Source of the DNA: Ceratobasidium sp. AG-K
Lineage: Eukaryota; Basidiomycota; Agaricomycetes; Cantharellales; Ceratobasidiaceae
Length of the DNA: 64,000 nucleotides
Direction of reading: 5' to 3'
Assembly (NCBI GenBank): GCA_037039685.1
Contig: JAWNGF010000001.1
Location: 496,001 to 560,000, forward strand
The notes beneath the pieces were generated by a model. It did no database searches. It saw only the letters and a list, made by a program, of their open reading frames with translations, and had not been told where the DNA came from. Shown here piece after piece: positions 33,263 through 45,156 of this stretch (its first letter is position 1; each line of letters starts with the position of its first letter). Both the position numbers and the translations under genes were made by a program.

Positions 33263-34026
33263 TCACTGTACTGCACAGTCTTTCCCCTTACACAGCACAT
33301 AATCCTCCAGTCCTTTGTCCTCTTCCAAGGTCAGATCAATGGGATTGAACACAGTGTTACCCAGTTCATCCAAGAACCTTTCCCATTCTTCCCAGGTCTC
33401 CTCCTTTGTCCAGTCTGCCTTGGACCAGTCCAAAATCCTCTTCTGGGCTTCCACAAATCCCTCATCCCACTGTTGCATGTCTGGATCTACTTCCTTCCAT
33501 GCCAACACATCTGTCTCCTCCTTCCTCCACCAATACAGCAACCACTTGAACTTCTCCCTCTGATATCTACCTCTCTCCATCCTCCAGTTGCTCAGGTCCT
33601 TTTTGAAGTTGGTGTCCCAAGTGTCATTCCACCTGGGTCGGAGCGTTGGCGGTCTCCCCTTAACTCCTGGTACCCATTTGCTTGAGTACTCTCCTTCCAT
33701 TCCCCATTCAAGAACTCCAAGCATGTGCATGGACAGGAGGATGACTTCCAAGACTTGAAACATGGTGCATCCTCAGCAAACAAAGATGTCCTTCCTTGCC
33801 AGTTGCATTCTTGTTGGCCATTTCTTCCCAACCCATTGGAACTCCCCCAGGTCTGAGTGGAGTATGTCGTCTGGTGCCCGGCACTGCATTCTGCCCCAGC
33901 TTTGCTGCAACCTCTTGAAGATGTAGAGGGCAGCTCTGGCATCAAGGACTCTTGCTGTAGCAAACGCCGGTCCCTCAGGATGCGGATGAGGTTGTTTGCA
34001 ATGGTAGAGCAGGAGACAGCAGGCAT
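33263..34026 (-). pseudogene. R6 ORF3 (Met-Pro-Ala frame), one stop and an early frameshift
   Basis: The start ATGCCTGCT is at 34026. After a frameshift in the first 60 bases the frame is open (DARAALYIFKRLQQ, HSDLGEFQWVGKKWP) to a TGA at 33770-33772, between the two residues of the CxGC motif. It then runs on in the same frame to 33263. The second half is Trp- and charge-rich (MERGRYQREKFKWLLYWWRK, WDEGFVEAQKRILDW). R7 and R5 align over the whole length. The product would be about 250 residues, with no signal peptide or membrane helix visible. Function unknown. Confidence 0.65.
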
Positions 34027-34159
34027 TACAAAGCACAAAAACGGTTAAGCTAGTTGAGAGAGGAGTGATTTTGAGAGTAGTCACAAGTTTTGCAGATGGG
34101 TTCCCACTCTCTTGGCCCTGGCCCTTTATCCTTCCTCTGAGATTTGCGGGTGTTGGCAT

Positions 34160-36338
34160 TTCAGGGTGTTACTTCAGAAACTTCTGCACTATTTCAGTTA
34201 GGTGGCCCACATCCTCTGCTTGTTGTTCTGTATCATCTTCTTCCCCATATCCTTTCCATTGGATCCTGTAGAAAACCCCTTCCGTTGTTATCTTCCAATC
34301 AACAATGTTCTCCACTTTGTATTCTTTGTTTCCTTCTTCTGTGACGATTGGCGGAGGACATGGTTGGTTCCAATTGAATTCCTTGTCAACCTTGTACTGC
34401 CTTAGGAGGTTGATATGAAAAACGGGGTACTTCATCATAGTGGGCAGCAGATCAAGCTTGTAAGTGTGAGATGATATTTTCCTTTTCACTGGAAAGGGTC
34501 CGAATTTTTTGTTGTCTAGCTTTTTTGAAGGTCTATTCGATTTGATGTCTGGGCCATATAGCCATACTAGGTCCCCTTCCTTGTATTCTTCCTTGACTTC
34601 TCCTTCCCTAACTCAATGTAGTTCCATGGCAGCAATAGCCTCCTTTCTTGTTTCTTCCCATCTCACAGTAACTGTGTTTGCTTCTGGAACCTCTGTTACT
34701 ACACTGGACACATTCCATAATGGCTCCTTTCCGTAAACAAGCTCAAACAGGCTTTTTTCTGTAACTCTGTGTTTGTGCATGTTGTAACAGAACTCCGCAA
34801 TAGGCAGTAGTTCCACTCAATTGTCTTTGTGATGATTTATGAAAGTGTGTAGCCATGCTTCTAGCCACTGGTTTACTTGTTCCATAATTCCATCAGTTTG
34901 AGGGTGGTAAGAAGTGCTAAAGGAGGGTGAGACCCCAATCCTTTTATAGATTGCTTTCAGGAGCTTGCTGTTGAAGGTGCTTCCTTGGTTGGAGACAGTG
35001 CTTTTGGGAAATCTGTGGAGTTTCCAGATATTACCTAGAAATAGTTCTACTAACTCGCTTGCCTTGTGCAACTCCTTACATGGTACAAAATGCGCCATTC
35101 TGGAGAACCTATCCACTACAACCAGGATGCTATCCATCCCCTTTGACTTAGGAAGTTGGACTATGAAATCATAGGCTATGACTTCCCATGGTTTGTTTGC
35201 CAATTGCAAGGGCTTTAACGGTGTCTGCGTTTTGGTTCCTTTTGCTCTTTGGCATTGTTCACAGGAATCCACGTATTTGTTGACACTTTGCTTCATTCCT
35301 GGCCAGTAGTAATGTTGTGACACAAGTTCTAGGGTCCTAGCATGCCCTTGATGCCCAGCAATTGGTGAATTGTGGTGCAGTCGCATTATTGCTAGTTGGC
35401 AATCCTTGTCCTCTGGCACCACAATCTTCCCTTTGTACCACAGTAGTCCTTCACATACTTTGTAGTCCTTTATGCTGGCAAGCATATTCTTAGGTAAAGA
35501 GTTCTTTTTTTTTGCCAAGTTCCATTACTCCCTGTAGTCCTGGATCATTGTGTTGTACTTTGATGACATCATTAATGAGATCATTATTTAGTTCTCCTGC
35601 AAAGCCTCTGAATTTTTTGTTGGCAATCATGATCTGTTCCAGTGATGGAGCTTCTGCATGGTCGGCCCTTCTTGACAATAGATCTGGTTTTTGAGAAAGG
35701 ATTCCGGGTTTGTATACAATCACAAAATTGTATGATGCTAGTATTTGGTGCCAACACATGTGTCTCCTGTTGAATGTTTTTGCATCCTTCCAAAACTGTA
35801 GGTTTCAGTGATCTGTGTGTACTGTGATTTCTTCCTTTGTTCCCTCCAGGTGGAGTCTCCAATGCGTAAGTGCCTCAATGATAGCCATAAGTTCTTTATC
35901 ATGTACGTTGTAGTTCATCTGTACTGGGTTGAAAGATTTGGAAAGGAACACAATCAGGTGTACCCTTCCGTCCTCTTGTCTTTGGGACAGTATTGCCCCC
36001 ATAGCCACTCCACTAGCGTTGGTCTTGAGGAAAAACAGCTTCTCTGGATTGGGATGCCAAAGTATGGGATATTTACAAATCATTTCCTTGATACTGTCAA
36101 ATGCTTTCTGCTCTTTGTCTTCCCATTTCCATGGAAGATCCTTTTGTGTCAGTCCAGTGAGAGGTTTAGCAATTGTGGAGAAACCCAGTACAAATCTCCT
36201 GTAGAAATTTGCAAAACCTCAGAATGCTTGAACTTGCTTCACCATTTTTGGTTCCTTCCATTCCTTTATTGCCTTGATTTTTTCTTTGTCCAGGGATATA
36301 CCTTCCTTGCTGATCTTCAGTCCCGTGTAAATGAGTTT
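34160..36338 (-). pseudogene. pol: R6 pol, second half: RT end, RNase H, integrase, chromodomain
   Basis: Reading from 36338 down: the reverse-transcriptase end (KISKEGISLDKEK), a stop in QAF*GFANFYR, RNase H (KTNASGVAMG, where relatives have ETDASG), and 35759-35490 the linker (LLSRRADH). Integrase at 35518-34817 is well preserved with HHCC finger (HHNSPIAGHQGHARTLELVS), DFIVQLPK core and SNQGSTF (Asp to Asn at the second catalytic position, Arg to Gln next to it). The GPF module and chromodomain, about 34489-34169, read YRIQWKGYGEEDDTEQQ. Several stops and frameshifts. Confidence 0.87.
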
Positions 36339-36805
36339 TGTTGTAAGCTTCTTCTTGGTGGCTATGAGACAAGCCGCAATGGAGAGTGGACAGCACTAAG
36401 ACCTAAGAGACCTCTTGAATTGCACCACACTTAAGTGGCTGTAGACTCTTAAGGGTAGGGGTGGTTCAAAGCGTCACTCAAAGGGAATGTTAGACAAGAC
36501 AAAACAAGCTGGGGTTACCAGGCTTGTTGGTCCCCAATATATATTCAGAAAGAGACCAAGTCATACAAGATGCAGCCACACAAGTCATACATACAAGCCA
36601 GTCAGGAGCATCCAAGTGAGTCATGCTGCACGGGCAGACATGACTTGTACAAAGCGCAGCCACGTTACACAAAGTAAAAGAACAACCACAAGAACGTGAC
36701 AATGCGGCACAGGAAAGGACAAACAACAGACAAACAGAACAACAAACGAGAGAGCAGAGAGGTGAGACGCAAGACAAGCCTGATGGAGAGAGCTGGCTCA
36801 TGACA
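36339..36805 (-). repeat. R7 3' LTR (family L3)
   Basis: This LTR is 467 bp, from TGTTGTAAGC to GGCTCATGACA, followed by a run of twelve C (36806-36817), the minus-strand polypurine tract. Confidence 0.92.
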
Positions 36806-37006
36806 CCCCCCCCCCCCTAAGAGTCTGTTTGGGGGACTCAAATGGACTCACTGTACTACGCAGTCCTTCCTCTTCTGCAGCATAAACTCCTCCAGTCCTT
36901 TGTCCTCCTCCAAGGTTAGATCAATGGGATTGAACATGGTGTTACCCGGTTCATCCAAGAACTTCTCCCATTCTTCCCATGTCTCCTCCTTCATCCAGTC
37001 CGCCTT
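36806..37006 (-). pseudogene. R7 ORF3, C-terminal end
   Basis: Equivalent to 33222-33420 of R6 (WEEWEKFLDEPGNTMFNPID by translation). It is separated from the rest of ORF3 (45157-45767) by R8. Confidence 0.7.
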
Positions 37007-37560
37007 TGTCACAACCCTCTATGCCGGTTGACTGACGACAGTGACCATTCTTGCCTTAGTTGTAGAGACTGGCCTCAATATGCCTTATAGGCTCCTTAGA
37101 CCGTTTGCTAAGTTGCTAGTGCAACCTTAGTGTTGATACTGATGATGGCCAAAGGCCCACTTAGATGAGAGACAAAGGCTGTAAGGCCTTTGGGACTTAG
37201 AGTGCACTCTGAGGGGAGAGATGACAAGGCAAAGCAAGCTGGAGTGAGTCCATGCTTGCATGCCAGTATATATAGACAGAGGCTAAAAAGCCTCAAAGTG
37301 GTACAATACATAAACTGGCCAATCAGGCACCAGTATCAGTCAGCAATCAAAAAGTCCTTCTAGATAGAACATCTAGAAGGACAATGCTTCCAAGAGAAAC
37401 ATCCAGAAGACAGCAAGGCCATATGGGCCAAGGTAACACATCATCCATACACTGCACTAAATGCGGGAGAGGGCGCTACATTGTACATTGGGCGCTTAAG
37501 GCGCCAGAGTCCAAGCCACACACAGTCAGAGTCCAAGGATGTTGTACATGGGTCACAACA
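37007..37560 (-). repeat. R8 3' LTR (family L4)
   Basis: This 554-bp copy begins, on the plus strand, TGTCACAACCC and ends GGTCACAACA. TATATATA is near 37267. A perfect 12-bp inverted repeat with a 5-nt loop lies at 37354-37382. Confidence 0.93.
37354..37382. other. Perfect palindrome in the L4 LTR
   Basis: GTCCTTCTAGAT, loop AGAAC, ATCTAGAAGGAC. The same hairpin is kept in the 5' LTR (about 44950-44980). It lies in U3, about 90 bp upstream of the TATA box in element sense, so it could be a paired binding site or a DNA hairpin. Confidence 0.6.
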
Positions 37561-37600
37561 TTGCCCCCCCTTTAGGTCGGGCGTAGGGGACCAGGCACGA

Positions 37601-38865
37601 CTACTTTTGGGCAATCCATTCCTTGATTGCCAGCCATCCTTCCCATTCCGCCAGGACCCGCATATCCTCCTCCAAGCGCGCATTCATTGCATCCCACTTA
37701 GCCTGCTCAAAGTCTTGCTTGCATTGGATCAGGAGGGAGAGGGCCTGGGAGCATTGACATTCCCGCTCGAGCAGGGACTGGCGTTCCCTGTTGACCCAGG
37801 CCTCCTGGCATGCGTTGCACCAATGCTCGAGTGCAGAGGGGGAGAGCTCCCCCTGCTGGACCATTCCGTAGGCCTCAAGGACCTCAGTATTGCATGGCAT
37901 CCTGTTGTAGGCAGGGGCCGGGGGTGTGTCATCGAGTTCCTGCTTGACCTCGGCCATGAGGCGCTCAATTTGAGCCCAATCCCGTTCCATTGCTTTGTTG
38001 AATTGCTGCTTGAGCAGCAAGGGGTTGCAAGGGATTTCCGGAGGGGCAGGCAGCTCATCACGCGCAGGGGATGGCACAGGGACCGTGGGTGCAGGGGGCG
38101 TCCCGGAGGACTGCCGCATAGGAGGGTTGGTTGGAGGGCGCTCCCCAAAAAGGGGCTCAATAGTCGTGGGTACAGGACTGGGTCCCCAAGTTGCTCAACT
38201 ACTTTCAGCCTGCTCAAGTGCAGGCCAGTCATTGTTGGGAGCTGTGGACATCCAAGGGTATGAGTAGTTGTCTGAGGTGAGCAGGTTTGGCATCCCAGGC
38301 TCTGGTTTTGGGATGTTGAGTTCCCAGCCGGACTCGGTGTCCAACTTGGCCTGCATCCAGGCCACTCCAGCTTGCCATTGCTCGGCTTTGATATGGAGGC
38401 AAGGGTCGTCGATTGGCTTCCACCATCTGTCCTCTCGCCACTCATACCCAGTGTCGACATTCCAGGCATCCCCGCTTTTGAGGACCACGTCATGCACCGT
38501 GTGACCAATGCATCCTCGGCAGGTATAGAGCTTGTGCCGCTTGAGGGCAGCATGGTCAAGGGGCTTTTTGTTGGGTCGTCCCACCCACAGCATTTTGCTG
38601 TAGTCATTGTGCTGGAGAGACTTGAGGTCGGCCGTCCAGTTGAGCTCATTGTGCTTCCTGATGGGGATATACCCCAGTCCACAACCTGGGTCCAGGATCT
38701 TGGCCAATTCCTTGGCCTCAATGAAGGACCAAGGGGCAGTCCCACAGTTGATGACCGTGTACTCGCCCTGTCCGGCGAGTTGGAGGGCCCTGCCAAGGCG
38801 GTGGTGGAGGCGTTGGCCCGGCAGGCGGTGCGGACGGCAGCCTTGGAGATGCAGACGGCAGGCAT
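37601..38865 (-). pseudogene. R8 ORF3 (Met-Pro-Ala frame), about 420 codons
   Basis: The start ATGCCTGCC is at 38865. A frameshift follows in the first 150 bases; then one frame runs 38707-38195, is stopped by TGA, and runs on 38119-37601. The first half matches R3 ORF3: GTAPWSFIEAKELA, LGYIP, YTCRGCIGHTVHDVVL, WNVDTGYEWRED. The second half is Pro-rich, then strongly helical and acidic (KQQFNKAMERDWAQIERLMA, LEEDMRVLAEWEGWLAIKEW), with several Cys. It is longer than the other ORF3 copies. The TAG of the frame lies 40 bases before the LTR. No known domain. Confidence 0.65.
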
Positions 38866-38899
38866 GTTTGAGTAGGAGGGGTTTGTTGGGGTTGGGCCT

Positions 38900-41800
38900 G
38901 GTAGAGTAGGCTGGGTGCAGTGAGCTGAGTAGCTGGTGTGATGATTTCTGCCACTCTCCCTTTTGTCCTTTTATCCTTTGTTAATTTCACATGTGGCTTG
39001 ATATTTGGCGGAAGTGGTGCCAATGGGAAGTCCTTTTGGAATTTCCTTAGCAGTTCTGTCATTTTGGCAAACTTTTCCACTCGTTCTTCTGTGTCTTCTT
39101 GGGGGCTATATCCCTTCCATTGGATGCGGTATTTTAGCCCATCAGGATCTTGATACCATCCAACAATCTTCTCGACTTCGTATTCTTCCTCCCCTTCTTC
39201 TGTTGTTATTGGCGGTGGTCGTGGTTGGTTCCTTCCAAAGTCCTTATCTTCCTTGTAGGGGGAAAGGAGGGTGCTGTTGAAGACATTGTGTTTTTGCACA
39301 CTCTTTGGGAGGTCCAGCTGATATGTGTGTGTTCCCATGACCTTTGTTATCTTGAAGGGACCAGTCTTCTTGTCATCCAACTTCTTAGTAGGACGTGTGG
39401 TCTTGAAGTCCTTAGTAAGGAGCCATACGTGATCACCTTCCTTGTATTGTTGTTTGGGTGTTTCTTTGGTGATTCTGTGGTATTCATCATTGCTTTAGTT
39501 TCTTCCCATATGGCGTTTAAGTTTTCCGCCCACCGGTTCCCTTCCGGTGATTCAGTGACATATTCCTCTATGCACCATTTGGGGTTCTTTCCAAAGACTA
39601 CTTTGAAAGGAGTTTTGCCAGTTGTCCTATTGACGTGATTGTTGTTACAAAATTCCGCAATAGGTAGCCATTTAGCCCAGTTGTCCTGGTTATAGTTGCA
39701 GAAGATTCTTAAGAATCCTTCTAGCCACTTGTTTGTGTTTTTGGCTAGCCCATCAGTTTGCGGATGAAAGGCCATGCTAAAAGTGGGGTGTATCCCTAGT
39801 CGCTTATGCACTGCCTCCAGGAAGTGTGATTTGAAGGTTGTTCCCCTATTGGAGACTGTTGTTTTGGGGAGCCCATGGATATGCCATATGTTCCACAAGA
39901 AGATCTTGGCTAGCTGTTCTGAGTTAGTGCTTTCATTGCATGGAATGAAATGTGCCATCCTTGAGAAGCAATCTACTACCACAAGGATGCTATCATTTCC
40001 TTCTGATTTGGGTAGTTTGACAATAAAGTCATATGCAATATCTTCCCAGGGTTTCACTGGTATCGGCAAGGGTTTGAGTGGGACTGGTTGTTTGTGCCCC
40101 TTTCCCCTTTGGCATACTTCACATGTGTCCACATATCTATTGATTTGTGCCTTCATGCCGGACCAGTAGTATTTCCTTGCTATGAGCTCAAGTGTCCTTG
40201 CTTGTCCTTGATGTCCCACTATTGGACTATCATGGTGTAGTTGTAGGATGTTTAAGCGCACATCCTTATCTTCAGGGACGACAATCTTCCCCTGGTACCA
40301 GAGGAGATCTTTGTTGTACTCATAGTCCTTGAATTGCTTTTTGACTGTGGGAGGCAGATCCTCCTTTCCTTTGACCGTTGTGATAAGGGTTCTGAGATTT
40401 TCATCTTCTTCCTGCCCTTCCTTGATGTCTGATATGATATCCACCCCTAGGTCTGCCGAAAAGCCTTTGAAAGTTTTGGCAGCAATCATTACTTGTTCCA
40501 CATTGGGAATGTCATCATGGTCGCTTCTTCCAGATAGGATATCGGGTTTTGTTCCCATTTTTCCGGGTCAATAGTGTATCTCATAATTATATGAGCCAAG
40601 GAGCAGGTACCATTGTGCATGTCTTCTGTTGAAGTTTCTATTGCTTCCCCAATATATGAGATTCCGGTGATTGGTGTATACAATTACCGGTAGACTAGTT
40701 CCTTCCAGGTGTATGCGCCAATGAGTAAGTGCTTCTATGATAGCTAGGAGCTCCTTATCATGTGTATCATAGTTAAGCTCCGCTGGTTTGAAGCTTTTTG
40801 ATAAGAAGCCGATGGGATGCAAATACCCATCTGATTGTTGTTGAGACAATATTGCTCCCATTGCCACCCCTGAGGCATTGGTTTCTAGTTAGTATTGCTT
40901 TGATTTGTCAGGGTGTGCAAGGACAGGTTCTTCCGAAATTAGTTGCTTGAGTTCTTCAAATGCCTTTTGATGCTCTTCTCCCCATTCCCACTTCTTATCC
41001 TTATGAGTGAGCTGAGTCAAGGGTTTTACAACAGAGGAGAAGGATACAACAAATCTTCAGTAGAAGTTTGCAAATCCGATGAAGGATTGGAGTTGTTTTA
41101 CTGTTTTTGGTGTGGGCCATTCCTGGATAGTTTTGACTTTGTCTTTGTGCATGGAGATACCATGTTTGTCCACAACAAATCCCACCCAGTTGGCTTTCTT
41201 CTGGTAGAAGTAGCATTTTTTGATATTCCCATAGAGATGATGTTCTTGCAAGAGTTCCAATACTTCTTGGAGATCTTGTGTGTGTTTCTTGCGACCTCTG
41301 GAATTGACTAGGATATCGTCAATGTATACAACTACAGACACCCCTTTCTGGTATCTGAAAATGTGGTCCATGTATTGTTGGAAGGTAGACAGGGCGTTCT
41401 TTAGTCCCATGCCCATTACCGTGTATTCAAAGAGACCTTCTGCTGTTCTAAATGCTGTTTTCCATTCGTCTCCTTCCTTGATTCTGATGTTCCAGAATCC
41501 ATTCTTCAATTCTAGGGTAGAAATGAAAAGTTCTTTGTCATGTTCTTTCCCTGTTTTCTTGAAGATATTACGTAGTTCTTCCAGAAGCGGTACAGGGTAT
41601 CAATCAGCTATTGTTATAGCATTTATTCCGGTGTAGTCTATCACTGTTTGGAGGTCGGGTATGGCTTGTCCCGGTTTTAGTGCCTTTTCGACAAAGAAGG
41701 CCCCGGCAGCAATAGGGGATTTACTTGGTCTTATTCTTCCTGAAGCCAATTCCTCTCTCACATATTGCTTCTGTGCTTCTCTTTCTTTCGGGGAAAGAGG

Positions 41801-42379
41801 GTATGCCTTTCTGGGTTTGGGCAGTGCTGCTCCTTTGATGAGGTCTATTGTGCAATCCCATTCCCTATGTTCTGGCAGCTGGTCATATTTTTCTTCATCA
41901 AAGACGTCTTGGTAGTCCTGTAATTCTTCTGGTAGGCCTTCCAATTTAGCTGCCTTAGCTTGGATAAGATTTTCACGCCAGTTCATTTCAAAGGGTGCCC
42001 ATGTGATATCCAGGTTGACTTCTTTTAGCCACGTCATTCCCAGTATCATAGGTTGTGGACCTGTTGGCATGCAGTAGAGTTTTTGCGTGAAGGTTCTTCC
42101 TTGGAGCTCAAAGGTGACCTTAGTCCAGAAGCGTATAGTTCCCTTCTCTGTCTTTCCATTGATCATTTTGACACTTCTGGGAGTTTGAAGTTTGATGAGA
42201 GGGAGATTATTTCTCCTAGCATACTTGATATCCATGAAGTTTCTTGTAGATCCTGAGTCAATGAGTGTTGGTGTTTTATCCGTGATTCCCTCTATCTTTG
42301 TATATACCATGGGTGATTCATTTGATGCTTTGCAGTAATATACATTTGACAGAGGTTTGTTTGAGGTATCACTAGACAC
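38900..42379 (-). pseudogene. pol: R8 pol with chromodomain
   Basis: Protease: LIDSGSTRNF near 42262. Reverse transcriptase: 42379-41600, a stop, then 41509-41057 with YIDD at 41315-41326. RNase H: ETNASGVAMG and YTNHRNLIYW, Asn replacing Asp at both catalytic places. Integrase: 40558-39347, nearly one frame, with HHCC finger, DFIVKLPK, SNRGTTF (Asp to Asn) and LAKNTNKW where relatives have VERTNQW (Glu to Lys). Chromodomain about 39200-39020 (YRIQWKGYSPQEDTEERV). The Asp to Asn and Glu to Lys changes each need one G-to-A. Confidence 0.9.
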
Positions 42380-42396
42380 GGTGCTAGGACACCTAT

Positions 42397-44552
42397 CTAG
42401 TTTTCAAACTCCGAGGCGGTTGAGGCTACCTCTTCAATGGTAGCGGAGACTTCTGCCACTTTTCCTTTGATTGGTTGTTTCCCTTTGTCGACGTAGGTCC
42501 ATCCTGTGCAGCAATCCTTCATCATATGGTTAGGTTTGCCACATTTGATGCACAGGTTCTCCTTCTTGCGGCGTTCCTTTTCTTCATTGGGTACTTGGAT
42601 GATAGTAGTATTTCCGCCAGTGTTTGGACCTTGAGGTTTCCTTTGATCTTTCTGTTTTGCTTTATCCAATTTTGTCAGATTCAGTTGCTTGGCCTGGAGT
42701 GCAAGCTGCATCCAATTGTGCAAGGTCCTTGCATTATGGCGGTTGTAGTCACGCATTTCTTCCCTTATGAGTTCCTGTTTGATGGTGTGTTGGAGGCCAG
42801 GTCGGAAGCGTGCAATGAGGGCGTCTTTGTTCCATTGTACGTCTTGCTGTAGAAGACGGAAGTCTGTGATGTATTCCAACACGCTTTTGTTTTGGTAGAG
42901 CTTCTGTAGTTTAGTTTCGGCATCTAGTCGTTCAGCCGGGTCTGTCCAGTGCTCAATAAAAGCTGTCTGTAGTTCATCCCAGCTCGTGAGCCAAAGATGG
43001 GGACGTCAATTGTTATAGGCGTTCAGGGCGGGTTGTGCCCAATTTGCTGGTTGTCCTTCTTTCATATTGATCAAGAAGGCGGCAATTTTGCTAAGATCGG
43101 TGTTGTAGTAGTTCTCATTGATACGGAAGTAGGCCTTCATTTGTGAGAGAAAAGTTTCAGCAGCTGTTCCTCTTGTTCCATCAAAGGGTTTTGGCATTTT
43201 CTGTTTGGATGATGGTCCGCCTCCATTTCCTCCCTGAGTCTGGATGATGATTGTTTGGTCCCTTTGCCAGACTTGAGGTCCTGATTGATTTTCCACATGG
43301 AAAGATGGAGGGGATGGGGACAATGATCGACTGGGCACTCTTCTTGGTCCACCCGTCCATGACCCGAGGGCGATGATGGAGGAAGCGGAGGGTTGGGAGG
43401 AGGTGGTGTTCTTGTACTTTCCTGTGAGCATTGCTCGTCTCTATTGTCCATCTGCCGCTTGCCAATATTTTGGATGTCAAGCGCAATTTGGTCTACAGTT
43501 GTCTCTGTCCTTCCAATGTGTGTAGCCATGGCAAGTAGTGCTAGTCGTTGGGCTTCTGTAGTAGTTTGGTATTCCCTTTGCAGGGCTTGGATTGTTGCCT
43601 CCATTGTTTCTAGTCGGGTATTTTGTCCGTTGATAGACAGATTGATACCTGCTTGATGACGACCAGTTGTTTGATCAATTTGTTCCATAGTGTTTGTTGC
43701 TGTGTCCATTTGGTCCTGGACTTGCTGCATTATATTTTCTACAATTCCAATCCTTTCTAAGAAGGTATTGACTGTATCTTTGGTTTGTTGCCCAATACGT
43801 TCAAGTATCTGTAAGAAGTTAGTTGTGTTAGTAATTTGAGTCTCCCACCTTCTTTCCAGGGTCTCAATTCTTGCTGCCATGATTGCGTTGTTTTCCATGT
43901 ATTCTCTCTGTATTCTGTCGTAGATGGCCTGGAAGACTTCCACTTTGCTGCCTTCTGTGTTGACAATTCACTGGTTCCTTTGGATAGTTCTATCAATTGA
44001 TGTTGTATCAATTGACCCACTTGCGCTGGTGCGTGATACCGATCTAGATGGTACTGAAGAAGCGTTGTCTCCCTTCACATAGTCAAGTCTTGGCAAAGGG
44101 TTTTCTGTATCACCGCTATCGGATTCGTGATGGATTGTTGAGAAAGTAAGTGGTGACCTTTGTATGGTTATCCTGGGATGTGAAGGACCTGGTGTGGCAT
44201 TTCTTAGTTGGTCACCAACAATCTGTATCTTTTGTTCAGCCCGTGGTGATTCAATGATTGGGATGGTTATTGTTATTGGCGCCGGTGGCTCAGTTCCCGT
44301 TGTGTTGGGTATTGTTATCATTCCTGCTGTAGTGTCTTCTACTTCGGCCGAGTTTTCCCCAATGTTTCCCAAGCCTCCTGGGACAGTTCCCATGCTAGGT
44401 GGTCTAGACCATTGTCGTGGTCTCAATGATTCCGTAAATTCGGGTGGAGGTCTAGCCCTTTGTGCTGGGTTCATTTGTACCTCCTGTATCTGTGAGTGTA
44501 GCTGTTCCATTTCCGCTCTTGAGGAGGGTCTTGTAGGGTCCATAGTAGTCAC
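42397..44552 (-). pseudogene. gag: R8 gag, three frames
   Basis: The first ATG is at 44552 (MTTMDPTRPSSRAEM). 44552-43968 is a Pro/Thr/Ile-rich disordered region. 43943-43137 is a strongly helical region (ENIMQQVQDQMDTATNTMEQ). The capsid part lies in another frame, 43200-43006 (KMPKPFDGTRGTAAETF), with a stop at 43003-43005, and 42882-42397 carries YITDFRLLQQDVQWNK and the zinc knuckle CIKCGKPNHMMKDC near 42560-42519. Gag ends with EFEN, like R3 gag (KLEN). Confidence 0.85.
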
Positions 44553-44588
44553 ATGACTAGATTGTGTTTTCTTGTGGCTTGCAGTTGG

Positions 44589-44600
44589 AGCTTGCTTTGC
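44589..44600 (-). other. R8 self-primer binding site
   Basis: On the minus strand it reads GCAAAGCAAGCT, two bases inside the 5' LTR, and pairs over 12 bases with the segment at 44825-44836 of that LTR. TATATATA lies about 30 nt upstream of that segment in element sense. Confidence 0.7.
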
Positions 44601-44602
44601 AA

Positions 44603-45156
44603 TGTTGCAACCCTCTATGCCGGTTGACCGACAACAGTGACCGTTCTTGCCTTAGTTGTAGAGACTGGCCTTGATATGCCTTATAGGCTCCTTAGACCAT
44701 TTGCTAAGTTGCTAGTGCAACCTTAGCGTTGATACTGATGATGACCAAAGGCCCACTTAGATGAGAGACAAAGGCTGTAAGGCCTTTGGGACTTAGAGTG
44801 CACTCTGAGGGGAGAGATGACGAGGCAAAGCAAGCTGGAGTGAGTCCATGCTTGAGTGCCAGTATATATAGACAGAGGCTAAAAAGCCTCCAAGTGGTAC
44901 AATACATAAACTGGCCAATCAGGCGCCAGTATCAGTCAGCAATCAAAAAGTCCTTCTAGATAGAACATCTAGAAGGACGATGCTTCCAGGAGAAACATCC
45001 AGAAGACAGCAAGGCCATATGGGCCAAGGTAACACATCATCCATACACTGCACTAAATGCGGGAGAGGGCGCTACATTGTACATTGGGTGCTTAAGGCGC
45101 CAGAGTCCGAGCCACACACAGTCAGAGTCCATGGATGTTGTACATGGGTCACGACA
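44603..45156 (-). repeat. R8 5' LTR (family L4)
   Basis: This LTR is 554 bp, from TGTTGCAACCC to GGTCACGACA on the plus strand, followed by the target duplication GCCTT. Confidence 0.93.

Larger units (their letters stand above)
37007..45156 (-). mobile_element. R8: full-length chromodomain Ty3/gypsy element
   Basis: R8 is 8150 bp with two 554-bp L4 LTRs and the perfect duplication GCCTT (37002-37006 and 45157-45161), inserted in R7 ORF3. On the minus strand the order is LTR, self-primer site, gag, protease, reverse transcriptase, RNase H, integrase, chromodomain, long ORF3, polypurine tract, LTR. The two LTRs differ by scattered transitions. Stops, frameshifts and integrase active-site changes make it inactive. 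Confidence 0.95.

Noticed and set aside
33263..34026. ORF3 as an env gene
   Set aside because: No signal peptide, fusion peptide or membrane anchor is visible in any copy, and the proteins are Trp-rich, charged and soluble-looking.
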